Counted from the first letter of the stretch, positions 37,725 to 49,267 are shown. The stretch is DNA of 64,000 bases from Tanypteryx hageni (GCA_028673005.1 CM054116.1:69639315-69703314), one strand, 5' to 3'. Translations and numbers: made by a program. The notes: generated from the sequence alone by a model not told the origin.

Positions 37725-37990
37725 GCCTTTCTCTATCACTATCTCTATCTCTCTCCCTCGCTCTCCTCACTTCATCCCCGACTGCCTCCCCAGAGCCCTC
37801 CCTTCTCTCCTCCTCCACCGTCCCAGGAAGCCTGTAACTCATAAAGGGTAATCAGGGGATAAGCTAGTTAGCCAATCAAGAGGTCTCTCTCTCTCACTCG
37901 CTCCCTCTGTCTGCTCCTTCTTTCTCGTTTGGCAATCAAATTTTCTCTCCTTTCTCTCTCTATCTCCATCTCTTTCTCTTCCAAAAATCC
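37725..37990. repeat. CT-rich block
   Basis: Several CT dinucleotide runs (about 37741-37760, 37883-37895 and 37946-37976). With the GA block at 37529 it forms a purine-then-pyrimidine pair about 85 bases apart. Confidence 0.75.
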
Positions 37991-40515
37991 ATCGAAGCAA
38001 CCTTTCTCTCCGCCTATTATTCTCCACATTGAGATGTCCTCGGCTTTTCTGTTAGAATTTCGGAAGACAAAAATGATAAAGGGAGGGACGGAGACTCCTT
38101 CATTCGGGCGAATTTTCCACATCTTCGCGGTGACTTTCTACATTTTTCGGAGAAAGGGAGGATAGGAAAAGGGAGGAGACCTGTTCCTTCGGAAAATTCC
38201 TCCTCGAAGTTGCGTACCAGCCTTTCCACTGCGATTTTTTTACCCACACACGCAGCCTCCCCCATTCCCTTTCAAAAATCCTTTGCTCATCTCACGGGAA
38301 CCTATCTCTCCAATTTGAAGCCGTCGTTCCTCGAGTCTTTTTCGTCCTAAACGGCAAAAAATGTTTTTTTTCATTTCTTGCGAGATAAAGAAAAGGCGGG
38401 GAAAGGAAAAGGGGAAATATATCACGCGTGACGGAATTTCGGACGAGACAGCATTTTCGGTGACAGACTAAAAATCAAAAATAATATAAAATAAAAAAAT
38501 TTAAAGATGTGGAAATAGGATAACTCGCTTCCCTTCCCTTTTTTGAGTACGCATACGGCAGGGTCGCGAAGGACGTCGAGTGTACCAAAAAGCGGGCGCG
38601 GAAGGCCGGGAGCGTAATCGCACACGCGTAGCAGTTGCGAATGATGGGAAGCTAATTTGGCTACCGACAACTGAAACCGAGGAGGTATTTTAATTGCCGC
38701 AAATTGGTCGAAACGGAATCCCGCGATTCGTAGCAAGTCTCGTCCGTTCATATCGACGGCTTTTAGAGATTTTATTTTGTTTTTTCCCCGGGATTTGGTC
38801 GGTTTTCGATACGCATAAAACTTTTCAATTACGGGCGATGAGATTTTAATAATAACCGCTTTCTCTCTCTCTGTTTTTATACCCATCTCTCTCTCTCTAT
38901 CTCTCCCTCTCTCACTCCATATCTCTCGCAACTGAAATAAAGCTCTTCATAAATCCAGCCTGAAATATGGTCGCCGATAAAACAAGTGACGGTCGGCGAC
39001 GATATAAACGCCCAAATGAGGGAAAAGAGAGAACGAGAGATTTTGTGTGCGAGAGAGAGAATGGATGAAAGCAAACAAAAAAGAAGTTTAAAAAAAAACA
39101 GTTTTGCAGATACCTATTTTCAATTAAATGTTTATATTCCGTCGAAAAATTTTATCCCTCGTCTGAAAACGGGGAATCGGCCTAGCGTCAATTAAACGGA
39201 CTAAATGATTTCCACAATCAAGAGTTTTCTGACGGCAGGACGAAATTAATTGAATTGGACTTAATTTAAATGGGTCCGGCCAGTTATTTTTTAGATTCAT
39301 TTGATTCCGATATATAACGTACACACGCAGATACAAGCGCGCGCGCACACACACACACACACACACGAACATGGGCACCCATACTAACGCGAAGGCATGG
39401 GACCAGGGACGCATTTCCGAACTTTGAAACGGGTAAATAATAATCCAGCAGAACTCATCAATTCCGGAAATCGAGTTAAAATCAACATACGATCCTTGTT
39501 TTGTAACGCGGCAAATTATCGTTAGAGGTCCCCGCTAATTCAATTCGCCGCTTAAAGCTACACTTAAAAATAAATAAATAAAATAAAATGGACGAGGACG
39601 AAAAAACATTCCTCGAACGCTTTAGCTGCGGAGAAATTAAAAAAAAATTGACGACAGGAAAAAAATTTATCGCGCGGCTTGAGGTTTTGTCTCGCGATTC
39701 CTCTTCCGTTTTTTTAAACATACATACATACACACCGGCGGCCGTATTGATATTGAAGCTCCCGAAGCCTTGTTTGCACTGACGGGTCAGCAATACGTTC
39801 GCGCGCGGACACACCGGCACACACACACACACCGTCCGCGCGAGGACTGAAGAGAGAGTGAGAGAGGGATAGATAGAGGACCGGCTTTGGGCATGGGACC
39901 GCCGCATTCGTCATCAATCATCCCTCATTACGCCACCTCAAACGTCCAATTAGATCAAACCGGCAATTAAATGGACGTTAAGCTTCCCAAAAAAACAAAT
40001 CCCGAAAGTGCCCTTTCTACCTCTCTTTCTGTCTGTCTCTCTCTCTCTCTCTCTCCCTTCCCATCCCTTCTCTTTCCATTTCATCTCTTCTTCTCTTCCT
40101 CCTCTCACCCTATCCCTCCCCCTCTAAAACCCCATCGCCCAATAAAACTACTGGAGACCTCATACCGACGCATCAAACTGCGACCTCAAAAGCGAGTGCG
40201 GTAGTGGTGGCTTCCGTGGCTATGCAACAAATCACTGTCGACGGATAATTGACCCAAGGATGGATCACACACATATACACAGAGGGAAGAGTCATTGCAC
40301 GGAGAATAGGAGGAGATCTGAGAGAAAGAGTGGAAAGGATAAAGAGGTACAAGTGCCATCGAATCAAAGAGGACAAACCGGTCCATTTTATTCCGTTCGA
40401 TATCGAATTAACGTCGTATTGACTGCGTTGAGAAAGGCCTACATGCGTGAAACTCAAAATATTAACATAGAAGAGAAGACGAAAAGATGCACCCTTCTTT
40501 CTTAACATTTTCGTA
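37991..40515. other. Unique sequence with microsatellites
   Basis: Contains CT runs near 38860-38910, a GC/CA alternating run at about 39339-39366 and a CT tract at about 40018-40120. Open frames of 60-170 codons show no domain. Confidence 0.45.
39802..39842. repeat. GC-rich inverted repeat around a CA repeat
   Basis: CGCGCGGAC (39802-39810) is perfectly complementary to GTCCGCGCG (39834-39842). The 23-base loop is mostly a CA repeat. Confidence 0.75.
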
Positions 40516-40519
40516 ACAT

Positions 40520-40540
40520 TATATATATATATATATATAA
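40520..40540. repeat. TA dinucleotide repeat
   Basis: About ten TA units, about 60 bases upstream of the transposon that starts at 40603. Confidence 0.95.
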
Positions 40541-40602
40541 TTGAATGAGAATCGAACCTGTCCTCAATTAGTTAATCTAAAATCGGCGATTTAACTTATA
40601 TG

Positions 40603-41946
40603 TAGGCTTGGTAGGATTCGATTTAAATCGAAAAACGTCGATAAGCGTCGATTTTCCAACAATATGAAAAAGTATACGTCCAAAAACCGATTCTGAATTA
40701 TAATATTTAAGTCGTTACTGTTTACTTTTTTCGCAGTATTATTTTCTACCTACGATTTCGTTCTATTTCTGGGGTTGCATTAACAGTGGGACTGAAAGAA
40801 TGCTATTTCCTTCCACTCAAATAGGCGTCTTTTTGAAAAGCTCACGCTTCTACTCTGAATAATCAGGTAACCACAAGGCCCTAGGGTAGTTCTGAGAACA
40901 CGTGTTTCTTAGACCTTTTTGAGATTATATTTGCCGACCTAATGGTGGGATATTCCAAGAGTCTTTCTATACAGATAAGGTCATGGATATGCCCTGATGA
41001 GAATGCCACGACCCCTGTTAAACAAGATTCGGAAAAAAGGAATTTCGGTGGTCGTTTGAAGACAGCTCCTTCCACTCATCAACCCCGTGGAGTGTATTCC
41101 GGAAACAAATGTTTCTCGATCCTAGGGGTTTTCCTATAGATGACCTTGTTGTATGCACGTTCATACCTTCTCCCTATGCACAACCCAATCTTTTGGCAGT
41201 CTTTTTCTTTAAGTTATCCAGGAAGGATAGTTCCTCTCTCGTGCTTTTGGCAGTGATGAAATATATCAAATGATAAAAAGTATTAGATACTCGTTCTTTT
41301 TTGACGTCTAAAATATTATTGTGATAATTATACCATTAATGTGTTTTCCTTAATTGGCATCAACGAATGTCTAAAAGCTTTTACGCTTAACTCGCAAATT
41401 ATATTTTTTAAGAACGTTTCTCGGAAAAAGCAACATCGTATTGTTCTGGTTTCATAAATTAATCGTTTTCTAGTTTTCATTATACAATTTAAAGAGGTAA
41501 ATCTCAATTCGTTATTGGGTGTTTTCTTTAATATTAACATTTAAAAATGAAGAAGTGTAAATGCGCATAAAAAAAATAAAATTTATGAAGAACATGATAT
41601 ATTAGTTCGATTAATTTGTACATAAAGATTTAACTTTGTATAAAAATTTAAATAAATAATCCGAGTATTGTAAAATTAACGTAAATTTTACGAAGAATTT
41701 TGATGTAAAAAGTAAATTTAAATCATCGAATTGAAAGACCGAAAACTGCCAGCCCTATATTTAAGGAGTAATTTCAAGCGTCAATATTCGTTGAAAATCT
41801 CTCAGGAAAATATACTTCGATTTTCAAAAATATAAACGTCGGATTCCACCACGTAGTAATTTGAATCGTCGATATTCGTCGAAAATCTCTCGGGAAAATA
41901 AAAGTCGATTTTGAAAAAAAATAAACGTCGAGTCCTACCAAGCCTA
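40603..41946. mobile_element. 1.34-kb TIR transposon, hAT-like, no recognisable transposase
   Basis: The left end is TAGGCTTGGTAGGATTCGA. The right end, read inward, is TAGGCTTGGTAGGACTCGA, which matches in 18 of 19 bases. Flanking octamers CTTATATG (40595-40602) and TTTATATG (41947-41954) agree in 7 of 8, the duplication length of hAT-type elements. CGTCGAT motifs recur near both ends. The last ~175 bases contain an imperfect tandem duplication of about 90 bp (roughly 41770-41857 and 41858-41946). The interior has only short open frames, the longest 65 codons, with no transposase motif. The terminal T instead of the usual hAT C is unusual. It is probably a non-autonomous derivative. Confidence 0.85.
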
Positions 41947-41954
41947 TTTATATG

Positions 41955-42350
41955 ATGGAACGGAGAGAGTAATGCTGACGCGTTAATGGCTTCATAGCTT
42001 AAGTATCGGCTCGGGTTCTCTGTCAAATACAGAATTATTTACTTCCTCAACCTTTGAATTTATATTCAGCTATATGCTCCCAGGCATACAAAACTTCATT
42101 ACTCAATATTACACCTTGTATTTTAATAACATTTTTCAGAGAAAACCTCCCAATAACTGCTTCTTCAATTTTAAGATTTAATCTGCACACGAAATTTAAA
42201 AACAACAACTTCAAAATTTCCTTACTGCTCGACAGCGAATCTCCGAAATAATTGAGCATAAAACCATCAACTTGAACGAGAAAATCAGACAGTAAAGATA
42301 ATTATCTGAACTCCATGACAACACCGCCCGGGTCGATATCACATTCCTTT
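41955..42350. other. Spacer between two repeats
   Basis: AT-rich sequence with two overlapping ~65-70-codon frames on opposite strands and no recognised motif. Confidence 0.5.
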
Positions 42351-42357
42351 CTTTTTC

Positions 42358-43345
42358 GTGCTTTTCGTCATTGCTGAAAAGCACTATTATCTTCGTGATG
42401 TTCGCCCGTACGCATATATCAGGGAAGAATTGGTCGAACCGATATCAACCAAATTTGGTACATAGAATCCTCACATAAATATAGGAACAAAATGACATAT
42501 TGTGACCAGATCGACTCAGCAGGGGTGCCACAATTGCAAAATTAAACTTTTCGGTAACAATGAATTTGAAAGGAATTGGCCGAACCGATTTCAACGAAAT
42601 TTAGTATCAAGAAGGTGTGCAACATTAAAAACAAAATCAATATTTTAAATGTAGATATAGAAATAAGGGCTGTCACAATACAAGTAATAAAAAGTTTCTT
42701 TTTACAAGTATTTGTGTTGAACTGTTCACATCAATTTTAACCAAATTTAAAATTTGTAATGTACACATATATCCAAAACCATAATAGCATATTTAGACCG
42801 GATCAATCAAACAGGGGTGCAACACTTACAAATTAAATTCTACAACTAAATAGTGTATATAAGATTTGTACAACATACCATAATTAAATAAAGATTTTTA
42901 ACGCGAAGATAAAGAGCAGGGCTACCACAGTAAAAAGCAAAACTATATTTTTACACGTATTTAGAGAGAACAGGCAGAATGAATTTTAATTCAATATGGT
43001 ACATATAATCTTCATATGAATAAATAACTAAAACAGCATATTTCAACCGGGCCGACTAAACGGCTACCACAATATCAGGTTAGAATTTTTCTGTAACTAT
43101 GAGTTAGTAAATTTTTAGCTGAACCGATTTCACAAAGATATTTCGCTTGTAGGGCGGGTATAGAACGGCAAAATTGTATGAACATGTTTTGAGCGTTTCT
43201 ATAATGCACGGCTACCACCATATAAGGAAAAATAATTTTCTAATTTCAAAGCAAATACATTGATATATGATTACCCTACGGCGAATTTGACGAAAAGCAC
43301 TTATGTACCACGGTAAACCCGTGCACATCCCTATTTGTTTTAAAT
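42358..43345. repeat. Degenerate ~145-bp tandem array with possible Helitron-like tail
   Basis: A phrase like GGGCTACCACA recurs at 42528, 42673, 42820, 42925, 43067 and 43215, with spacings of 145, 147, 105, 142 and 148 bases. That makes six diverged units, one shortened by about 40 bp. A second phrase, GAACCGATTTCAACNAAATTTGGTA, recurs in most units at the same offset. GTGCTTTTCGTC (42358-42369) on the left is matched by its inverted copy GACGAAAAGCAC (43289-43300) on the right. The right edge has the hairpin CACGGTAAACCCGTG followed by CACATCCCTATTT, similar in layout to a Helitron 3' end but without a clean CTRR. Similar GAACCGATTT...AAATTTGGTA repeats occur in arthropod repeats, to my knowledge often in Helitron-related sequence; the assignment is tentative. 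Confidence 0.6.
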
Positions 43346-43735
43346 TTCGACGTGTTATTTAGTCGTTTCCTCGAAGAAACGACTGCCCAGGTGTTGTTTC
43401 TCCAGTTCCGCAAGCATTCGGAGGGCTTGCGGCAAACAGACGGGATGTCTTGAGAAACATCGTTTACGTCCCGCCTCCGCCAAACCAATCCGGCCCTTGT
43501 GTCTTGAGAGACGGCGGAGAAAGAGAGTGAAAAAAGATTTCGAACCGAAATTGACCACGCAGCTAATTATTTCGGCGCATCAATCCGTGTCCGCATAATC
43601 CTTCATCCGCGTCGAAGGAAGGAGCTACAGGAAAGAAAGCGAGGCATCGACGCGATTCCTATGACATCGCCATGCCAAAAGCGAACGGCTCGAATAAACG
43701 ATAGGTTATCACGAGAAAAGCGCCTTTACTACATC
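43346..43735. other. Unique sequence, nothing recognised
   Basis: High local CpG. Two overlapping minus-strand frames of about 70 codons show no motif. Confidence 0.5.
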
Positions 43736-45010
43736 GAAGGGAGAGGCGCGGCAGGAGGAGGAAAAGGGAGGAATGGGAGTTGTGAAGAGGAGTAGAGAAA
43801 AGGGAGTTGTGAAGGGGAGTGGAGGAATGGGAGAGGAGGGGTGGAGAGGCAGTGCAGTGGGTGTACGAAGAAATGCCTGTGTGCAGTGTGGCGTGGTGGA
43901 GATGGGATAAAAGGAGGAAACGGCGAGGAAGTGGAGGGAGAACGGGGAGAAAAAGGAAAGGAATAGAGAAATAAGAGGCGAGTGAGAGAGAGTGACAAGA
44001 AGAGAGAATGATGAAGACTGATGAAGAAAATGAGATGTGAGATGAGAGAGAGTGAGGAGGGAGAGAAGAGAGAGATAGGAGGGAAGAAAAGGGGAGAGGG
44101 GGTAGAGAGAGATGGAAGAGAGAGGGAGGAGGGAGGGAGAGAAGAAAGAGATAGGATTGAAGAAAGGGAGAGAAGGGGTAGTGAAATGGAAAAGAGAGGA
44201 AGGAGAGAAAAGAGAGGAAGGGAGATAAGAGAGAGATACGAGGCAAGGAAAGGAGAGAGGGGGTAGAGGGAGATGGAAGAGACAAAAATAAATATGGGAT
44301 ATAGGGGAGAGGGCGAGAGAAAGAGAAACGGGGAGGGAAAAAATGGCGAGAGATAGGATGAGAGAGGAGTAGGGGAAAAGAGGAAGAAGATAGAGATGTA
44401 GGGGGAAAGAGAGGAAAGATAGGGATATAGAGAGAAAGAGATAATGAAGAGAGGTATAAGAGAAACGGAAAGAAAAGAGGAAGGACCAGAGAGCGAGAGG
44501 TGGAAGAGAAGACAGGAAGAGTGACGAAGTGTATTGAAAGAGAAGAGACTAGAGGAGTCAGGCGAAGTGGAATAAGGAGGGAATAGGAAGACTAGAGAGA
44601 AGGGAGAGGAGACAGAAGGAAGAGAAAGGGGTATGGTGGAGAAAGAGGTGCTAATTACGTACGTGACATGAAGGTGGAATGGGTGGTGGCGGCAAGAGGA
44701 AGAGAATAATTGAACACTAGAAGCAGCGCTGTGTTTTCTTAATGATATAGGTGGGAGGAGGGAAAGCGAGCGGATAGGGTGGGAAGGTTGGCGGGGCGGT
44801 TCTTGGGGGTGGAAGGAGACAGGGGGAGGAAGGAGACGGGAGGAGGAGGAACGAGCGAGGCAAAAAGTGGAGGGAGGGGAGAAAATTTTCAAAAGGAGGA
44901 CGATGGAGAGAGAGAGAGAAGATAGGGGATGGTAGGTAGATAGAAGAAGATAGAGACGGGAAAAAATAACGAGAGAGAGAGAGAGAGAAAAAGGTGTCTG
45001 GGCGAAAGAA
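43736..45010 (+). repeat. 1.2-kb purine-rich tract
   Basis: Plus strand strongly G/A-rich but irregular, with GA dinucleotide runs near 44906-44919 and 44970-44988. The minus strand stays open for 487 codons in one frame and 208 in another. Both products are runs of Ser/Leu/Pro/Phe and overlap, so I reject them as genes. Confidence 0.8.
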
Positions 45011-45544
45011 ATGCAAAGGAAGACTTGAGCCGAGGAAAAACCCCAGAGGGCGGAGGGAAAGATTCGAGAAAGACGTTTGGGAGGTGTTGAAATAATGAAC
45101 GGCAAACAGAAGAATGGGTATAAATATAGGTAACATATGGTAGTCCTGCGTTGTATGTAATAGAGAAGGTACAAAATGTAAAGAGGGCACATTTCAGCCT
45201 TCCGCCGCTCTGTAGCGCTAATAAACTATTTTTTTTTCGTTTGCGCTGCAAAATGTAAAATTTGTCAAAACTTCAGGAGCGTTAAATAGGAGCAGCTTCA
45301 CTTTCCATAGTCTGTAAGGTATGACTGATAAACACAAAGTAAAGGAAAAGTTTTGATGCCAGGCAATAATAAAGATAGACATATGAGAAGGGCAAGGGAG
45401 ATACTAAAAATAAGGCTTCTAGATGGGCACAACGAAACAGTCCTGATGAAAAAAATAACAGCGTAATCGGAAAGTTAAGAACGAAATGGACGAAATTAAA
45501 TGAAAGAGAAAAAACTACGCGGTGACATGCAAGACTGACCAGCC

Positions 45545-45735
45545 ACGTTTCCACAAAAAGGCTGGAAAAACCAGAAAACTACAAAAGCAGTCACCACCAG
45601 AGGCCACTCACCGATAGTAGAATCTACCACCTGCATCTGGGTTTCCCAAACTTTTTATGTCTATCGGAAAAACATAGTTTGTCAATCACGTTTCGACCAC
45701 AAGGTGGTCTCGATAATTATTCCCTGAAGTAAAAG
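45545..45735. mobile_element. Inverted-repeat family, copy 1
   Basis: Homologous over its length, with gaps, to 56012-56245. Shared landmarks in order are CCACAAAAAGGCTGG (CCATAAAAAGGTTGG in copy 2), ACAAAAGCAGTC, TTTCCCAAACTTTTTATG and TCGATAATTATTCCCTGA. The first and third landmarks are inverted copies of each other, so the element has a foldback structure. No coding potential and no confirmed target duplication. Confidence 0.65.
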
Positions 45736-47360
45736 AGGAGTAAGGTCGTAAAATAATCAAATGAATTGGAAAAGATGAAAGAAGAAAGGAAAGATGACAG
45801 GAGAAAGATGGTTTCATAGTACATCTGGAAAACCAGAGACGAAAGCGATCGAGATAGCAGATAGGTTGAATTATTAGAAGGAAAAGGCAGAGGAAAACGG
45901 AAGGAGCATAAGAGAATTAATAAGACGTGTTGAAGAATAGGAAAACGTGGGAGAAGAATGTAGAATATGGAAGGAAACGCGCGTCACGGGATGCACGTGG
46001 ACGGGAAGACGAGGAAAGGAATGAAAAGGAGGGAATTTCCAAAGTGGTCGATGAGTACGGAGGGAGAAAGAAAAGGGAAACGGGAGGAGAGCTCGGGTCG
46101 AACGGAGTGGGCGGAAGATGGAAGCGTGAGCGAAAGCATAGGGAAGGAATAAAAACCGCGGCGGGTGGAGGTGAGTTTATCTAATAATAGAGGTTCTTCG
46201 AATTCATAACATGAAACGTCATTGTGTTTTTATACGACCTACCACACGAGAGAATACGCTCCACTTAACCAGAAAATAAGATGAGCGCTCTCCCGATATA
46301 TTCGTGATTAAAATTGCCGCAAGAATAATGGGAAAATGCCTGGTAATCTGCATCACGAACGACAGCCGCGGCAACTTACTGAGAGGCCGGAGTCGGCTCT
46401 CCGGAAGAAAATCGCTTAACTCCTTTTATAATTGGTCCGAGATTCATAAAACGGAGAGAAATTGTCGATTATGTTTAAGTAAATTTCGATGAAATATACT
46501 GGCTGGCATGTGAGACGTGCAAAAAAATATTTGGCGAATAAGTCGCCTATTTCCGCTATCGACGAAAAGAAGAAGAGGGACAGTTAATTATCCACCTAAA
46601 TGGGATGTAAGATAATTATTCTTTTACTATGTTTATCGCAGCACGTGAAATGGCCTAAAAAGTGCAATCGCTCTTTTCAATATATTCAAATTCCATAAAC
46701 GATGATAAAAAAATTGAAGATTCTAAAGATCACCAACAAAATAAAATTAGACGCGCTATTAAATGAGACTATTTCACAAGTTTCTAGAAACATAGGCCAC
46801 ACGAGATTCTGGAATGGAATCATGTTCGTGTAAACGAACGCCAAGTTACACATCCATCTAGCTCTTCGAATGGAACAAGTAGGCTCTAGTGAGAGAACGT
46901 CTTTAAGGCAACAGCTGATTTAACAAATGGAGAGTTTCGTTGAAAATGTCTGTTGTTTTAAAGGTACAAACGCCATAACGTTCGATATACAAATATGGTT
47001 TATGACGAACATGATAACTCTTTCAAGTGAAAATGAAGGTTAAAATTGAATTTAAAAAATACTTATTAAATCCAACAACCTTACCAATAATACAAAATAC
47101 CACATAGTATGTGGTTGAAAAGCAAGATAGGCCCTCGCGGGAATTTTTAAAATCTTTAAATAAATTTGAAAATTTAGAATTTCTCTGGACTTCCAATTCG
47201 ATAACTTTTTCACGGAAACAAAAGCCATAAAATACCTAGTTATTATAACAAGTGTTACTCCCATCAATTTTAAATCGCAAGAAGTTAAAATATTCCTTTC
47301 ATTGGTACATATACATACGCTAAATATAAGACACGCTTCCCATCCAATTTACAACGGTCT
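45736..47360. other. Unique sequence, nothing recognised
   Basis: Purine-leaning from 45760 to 46170, then AT-rich. An 85-codon plus frame at 45927-46184 is Lys/Arg/Glu/Gly-rich and composition-driven. Confidence 0.5.
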
Positions 47361-47392
47361 ATAGAATCTCATCACCGCGGGCTGAGGGTCCT

Positions 47393-48158
47393 CTGGCTGG
47401 GAAATCCGATGAGTGGAGTTTGGTGTCCATTCGGGAGGATCGTAGGGTGGTGCTGCGGAGGCAGAGAGGTGGGGAAGCTTCGGCAGACCCTCTTCCTTCC
47501 AGTAATAGGTTCGAGTTGTTGTCGGAGGACGACTCCACGGCCTTTGCGCCCGTACCCGCTCCCGTCTCTTCGATGGAGGCTGGTCCCAAGGGGAGTCGGG
47601 TTGGGAAGTGAGGGTTGTTAGTGTTAGGTAGCTCTAACGTTCGGCGTGTGATGGCACCCCCTGTTATCTAGTGCAAGCCGGGAGGGAGTTGAAGAGTGGG
47701 TCTTCTCCAGATGAATATCAGGAGGCACGGTGCCGCAGGTTACCAACACGGTGAGAGAAGTGGTGGTTGCGACGGATTGCTCTCGGCTGCGGGTGGTGGC
47801 CCATGTTGAGACTAACGAAGCCTCGAAGCAAGGGTCCGAGGAGAGTTTAAGTTCTTTTCAGAACTTGGCCACTGAGGTTGTTCGTGTCCGAGAGGAGTCG
47901 GGTTCTGATGTGCGGCTTACCGTCTGCGGTATAGTCCCTATGATTGACTGCGGTTCTGAGGTTTGGAGTAGGGTTGACGGTCTGAACCGAAGGCTGTGGA
48001 ATTTCTGTCGGGACATGGGAGCGGATTTTGTCGACCTACGGCCGAATACCGAATCGTGCAGGGCGCCACTGGATCGCTCTGGTATTCACTACACGCCAGA
48101 ATCGGCTCAGAGAGTAATGCGTAGGATTCTTGAGCACAATAGGGATTTTTTAGGCTAG
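47393..48158 (+). pseudogene. Retrotransposon ORF1 remnant with esterase-like domain
   Basis: A first frame (47393-47611) encodes a hydrophilic stretch with FELLSEDDS. It hits a TGA and continues in the same frame to LVLGSSNVRR (GSSNV at 47627-47641), which sits where the nucleophile block (GDS/GSS) of SGNH hydrolases would be, then hits a TAG. A second frame (47730-48158, 142 codons) encodes a region with VCGIVPMIDCG and, near its end, LDRSGIHYT, matching the catalytic Asp-x-x-His block (Asp codon 48072-48074, His codon 48087-48089). CR1 ORF1 proteins of many animals carry such an esterase domain, proposed to act on lipid or membrane contacts during retrotransposition. At least two in-frame stops and one frameshift separate the parts, so no functional protein is made. 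A host esterase is unlikely because endonuclease and reverse transcriptase follow directly. Confidence 0.75.
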
Positions 48159-48313
48159 AGAGTAGGGCAGAGTGTAGGTCAGTTTTGGGTAAGGGGATAA
48201 TCGATGCGTTCGTAGAAAATAAGAATCACGATAGATTATTTTATGATAAAATATATTCCGAGCGTGAGGTAAATACACGTAATACGAGAGGTAAGGAGGA
48301 ACTTTAGAGTAAC

Positions 48314-49267
48314 ATGCAGCACCAATGTCGAGATAGGTCATTGATAGAATGTTCCGTAAAGGGTGCGATGGGTCGCGATTCCAATTTCGACGCGATGCCA
48401 GACAGTCGTCGGAGTGCTTGTGATGGGAGCGCATGTAGTTTTAGAGCGGAAGAGAAAATCAATGGTGAGGTTATTATGCGAAGTGATAGTGAGAAATTAA
48501 ACGTCGTCGTACTGAACTGCCGCAGCATCCGTAGGAAAATTGCTGATTTCGAGCATATTATTCGCAGTCTGCACGCTGACGTCGTGATAGGCACAGAAAG
48601 TTGGTCGGATGAGATTCAGAGTCAGGAGATATTTCCTAGAGACTATCGGGTCTATACAAAAGATCGCGCCAATAGATCGGGCGGAGGAGTTTTCATAGCG
48701 GTTAGCGATAAGTACGATAGTAGTGAGATTCCGATAAGTGACGAGGATATCGAGAGTGTTTGGTGCCGCATAGGTAAAGAAGGCTCCAAAAGGTGTTCTT
48801 ATTCTCGTTTTACAGGCCACCTAACGCTGGTGTACATTGTATTTTAAATCTCGAGAAGCAACTATCAAACCTTAGACTGAATAATCAAGATGGAATCATT
48901 ATAGTTGGTGGTGACTTTAACTTACTCTCAATTGATTGGGAAAACCTGTTTCGAATCTAAAGGTAAATAACGCGAATCCTGTGAGGCATTAATCGAAACA
49001 TTCTGCGAGCACTCTCTCCTTCGATTAATCAGAAAGCCAACGCGATCGGAAAACATACTAGATTTATTAGCAACTAACGTCCCAGAAAGAATAAACAAAG
49101 TCACCATTGAAGATGGAATAAGTAATCATCTGGCCGTATATGCAGAGTGTAAGTTGAAAATCGAGAGGCACTCTAAGCCTCAAAGAAAGTTTTATATATT
49201 TGCTAAGGCAGATTTTTCAAGCTTCAGGTCGCGCCTACGAGAAATCTACCAAGCTTCCGTGATATGA
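48314..49267 (+). pseudogene. Retrotransposon endonuclease remnant (ORF2 N-terminal)
   Basis: Apurinic-type endonuclease domain of a non-LTR element, which would nick target DNA to prime reverse transcription. Visible blocks are LNVVVLNCRSI (metal-ligand Asn), the TESW block with the catalytic Glu, FYRPPNAG, GGDFN (catalytic Asp and Asn) and SNHLAV. The last block is normally SDH; here the Asp codon is AAT (49124-49126), consistent with a single G-to-A change that would disable catalysis. The frame slips near 48790-48805, just before YRPP; a stop occurs at 48958-48960, after which the reading returns to the starting frame by 48983 and ends at a TGA (49265-49267). The ATG at 48314 is only the first available in the frame; the true start cannot be set in this damaged copy. 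Confidence 0.85.

Noticed and set aside
40535..40565. Minus-strand tRNA-like B box
   Set aside because: GGTTCGATTCTC is present on the minus strand, but stems do not pair and no A box is convincing.
42422..43300. CRISPR-like array
   Set aside because: Units are about 145 bp, strongly diverged and lack constant repeats with unique spacers; the genome is eukaryotic.
43729..45192. 487-codon minus-strand open frame
   Set aside because: Longest frame in the window, but it lies on a purine tract, is low in complexity and overlaps other open frames on the same strand.
47730..48158. Host esterase gene
   Set aside because: The frame is followed directly by retrotransposon endonuclease and RT and matches the ORF1 position of CR1 elements.
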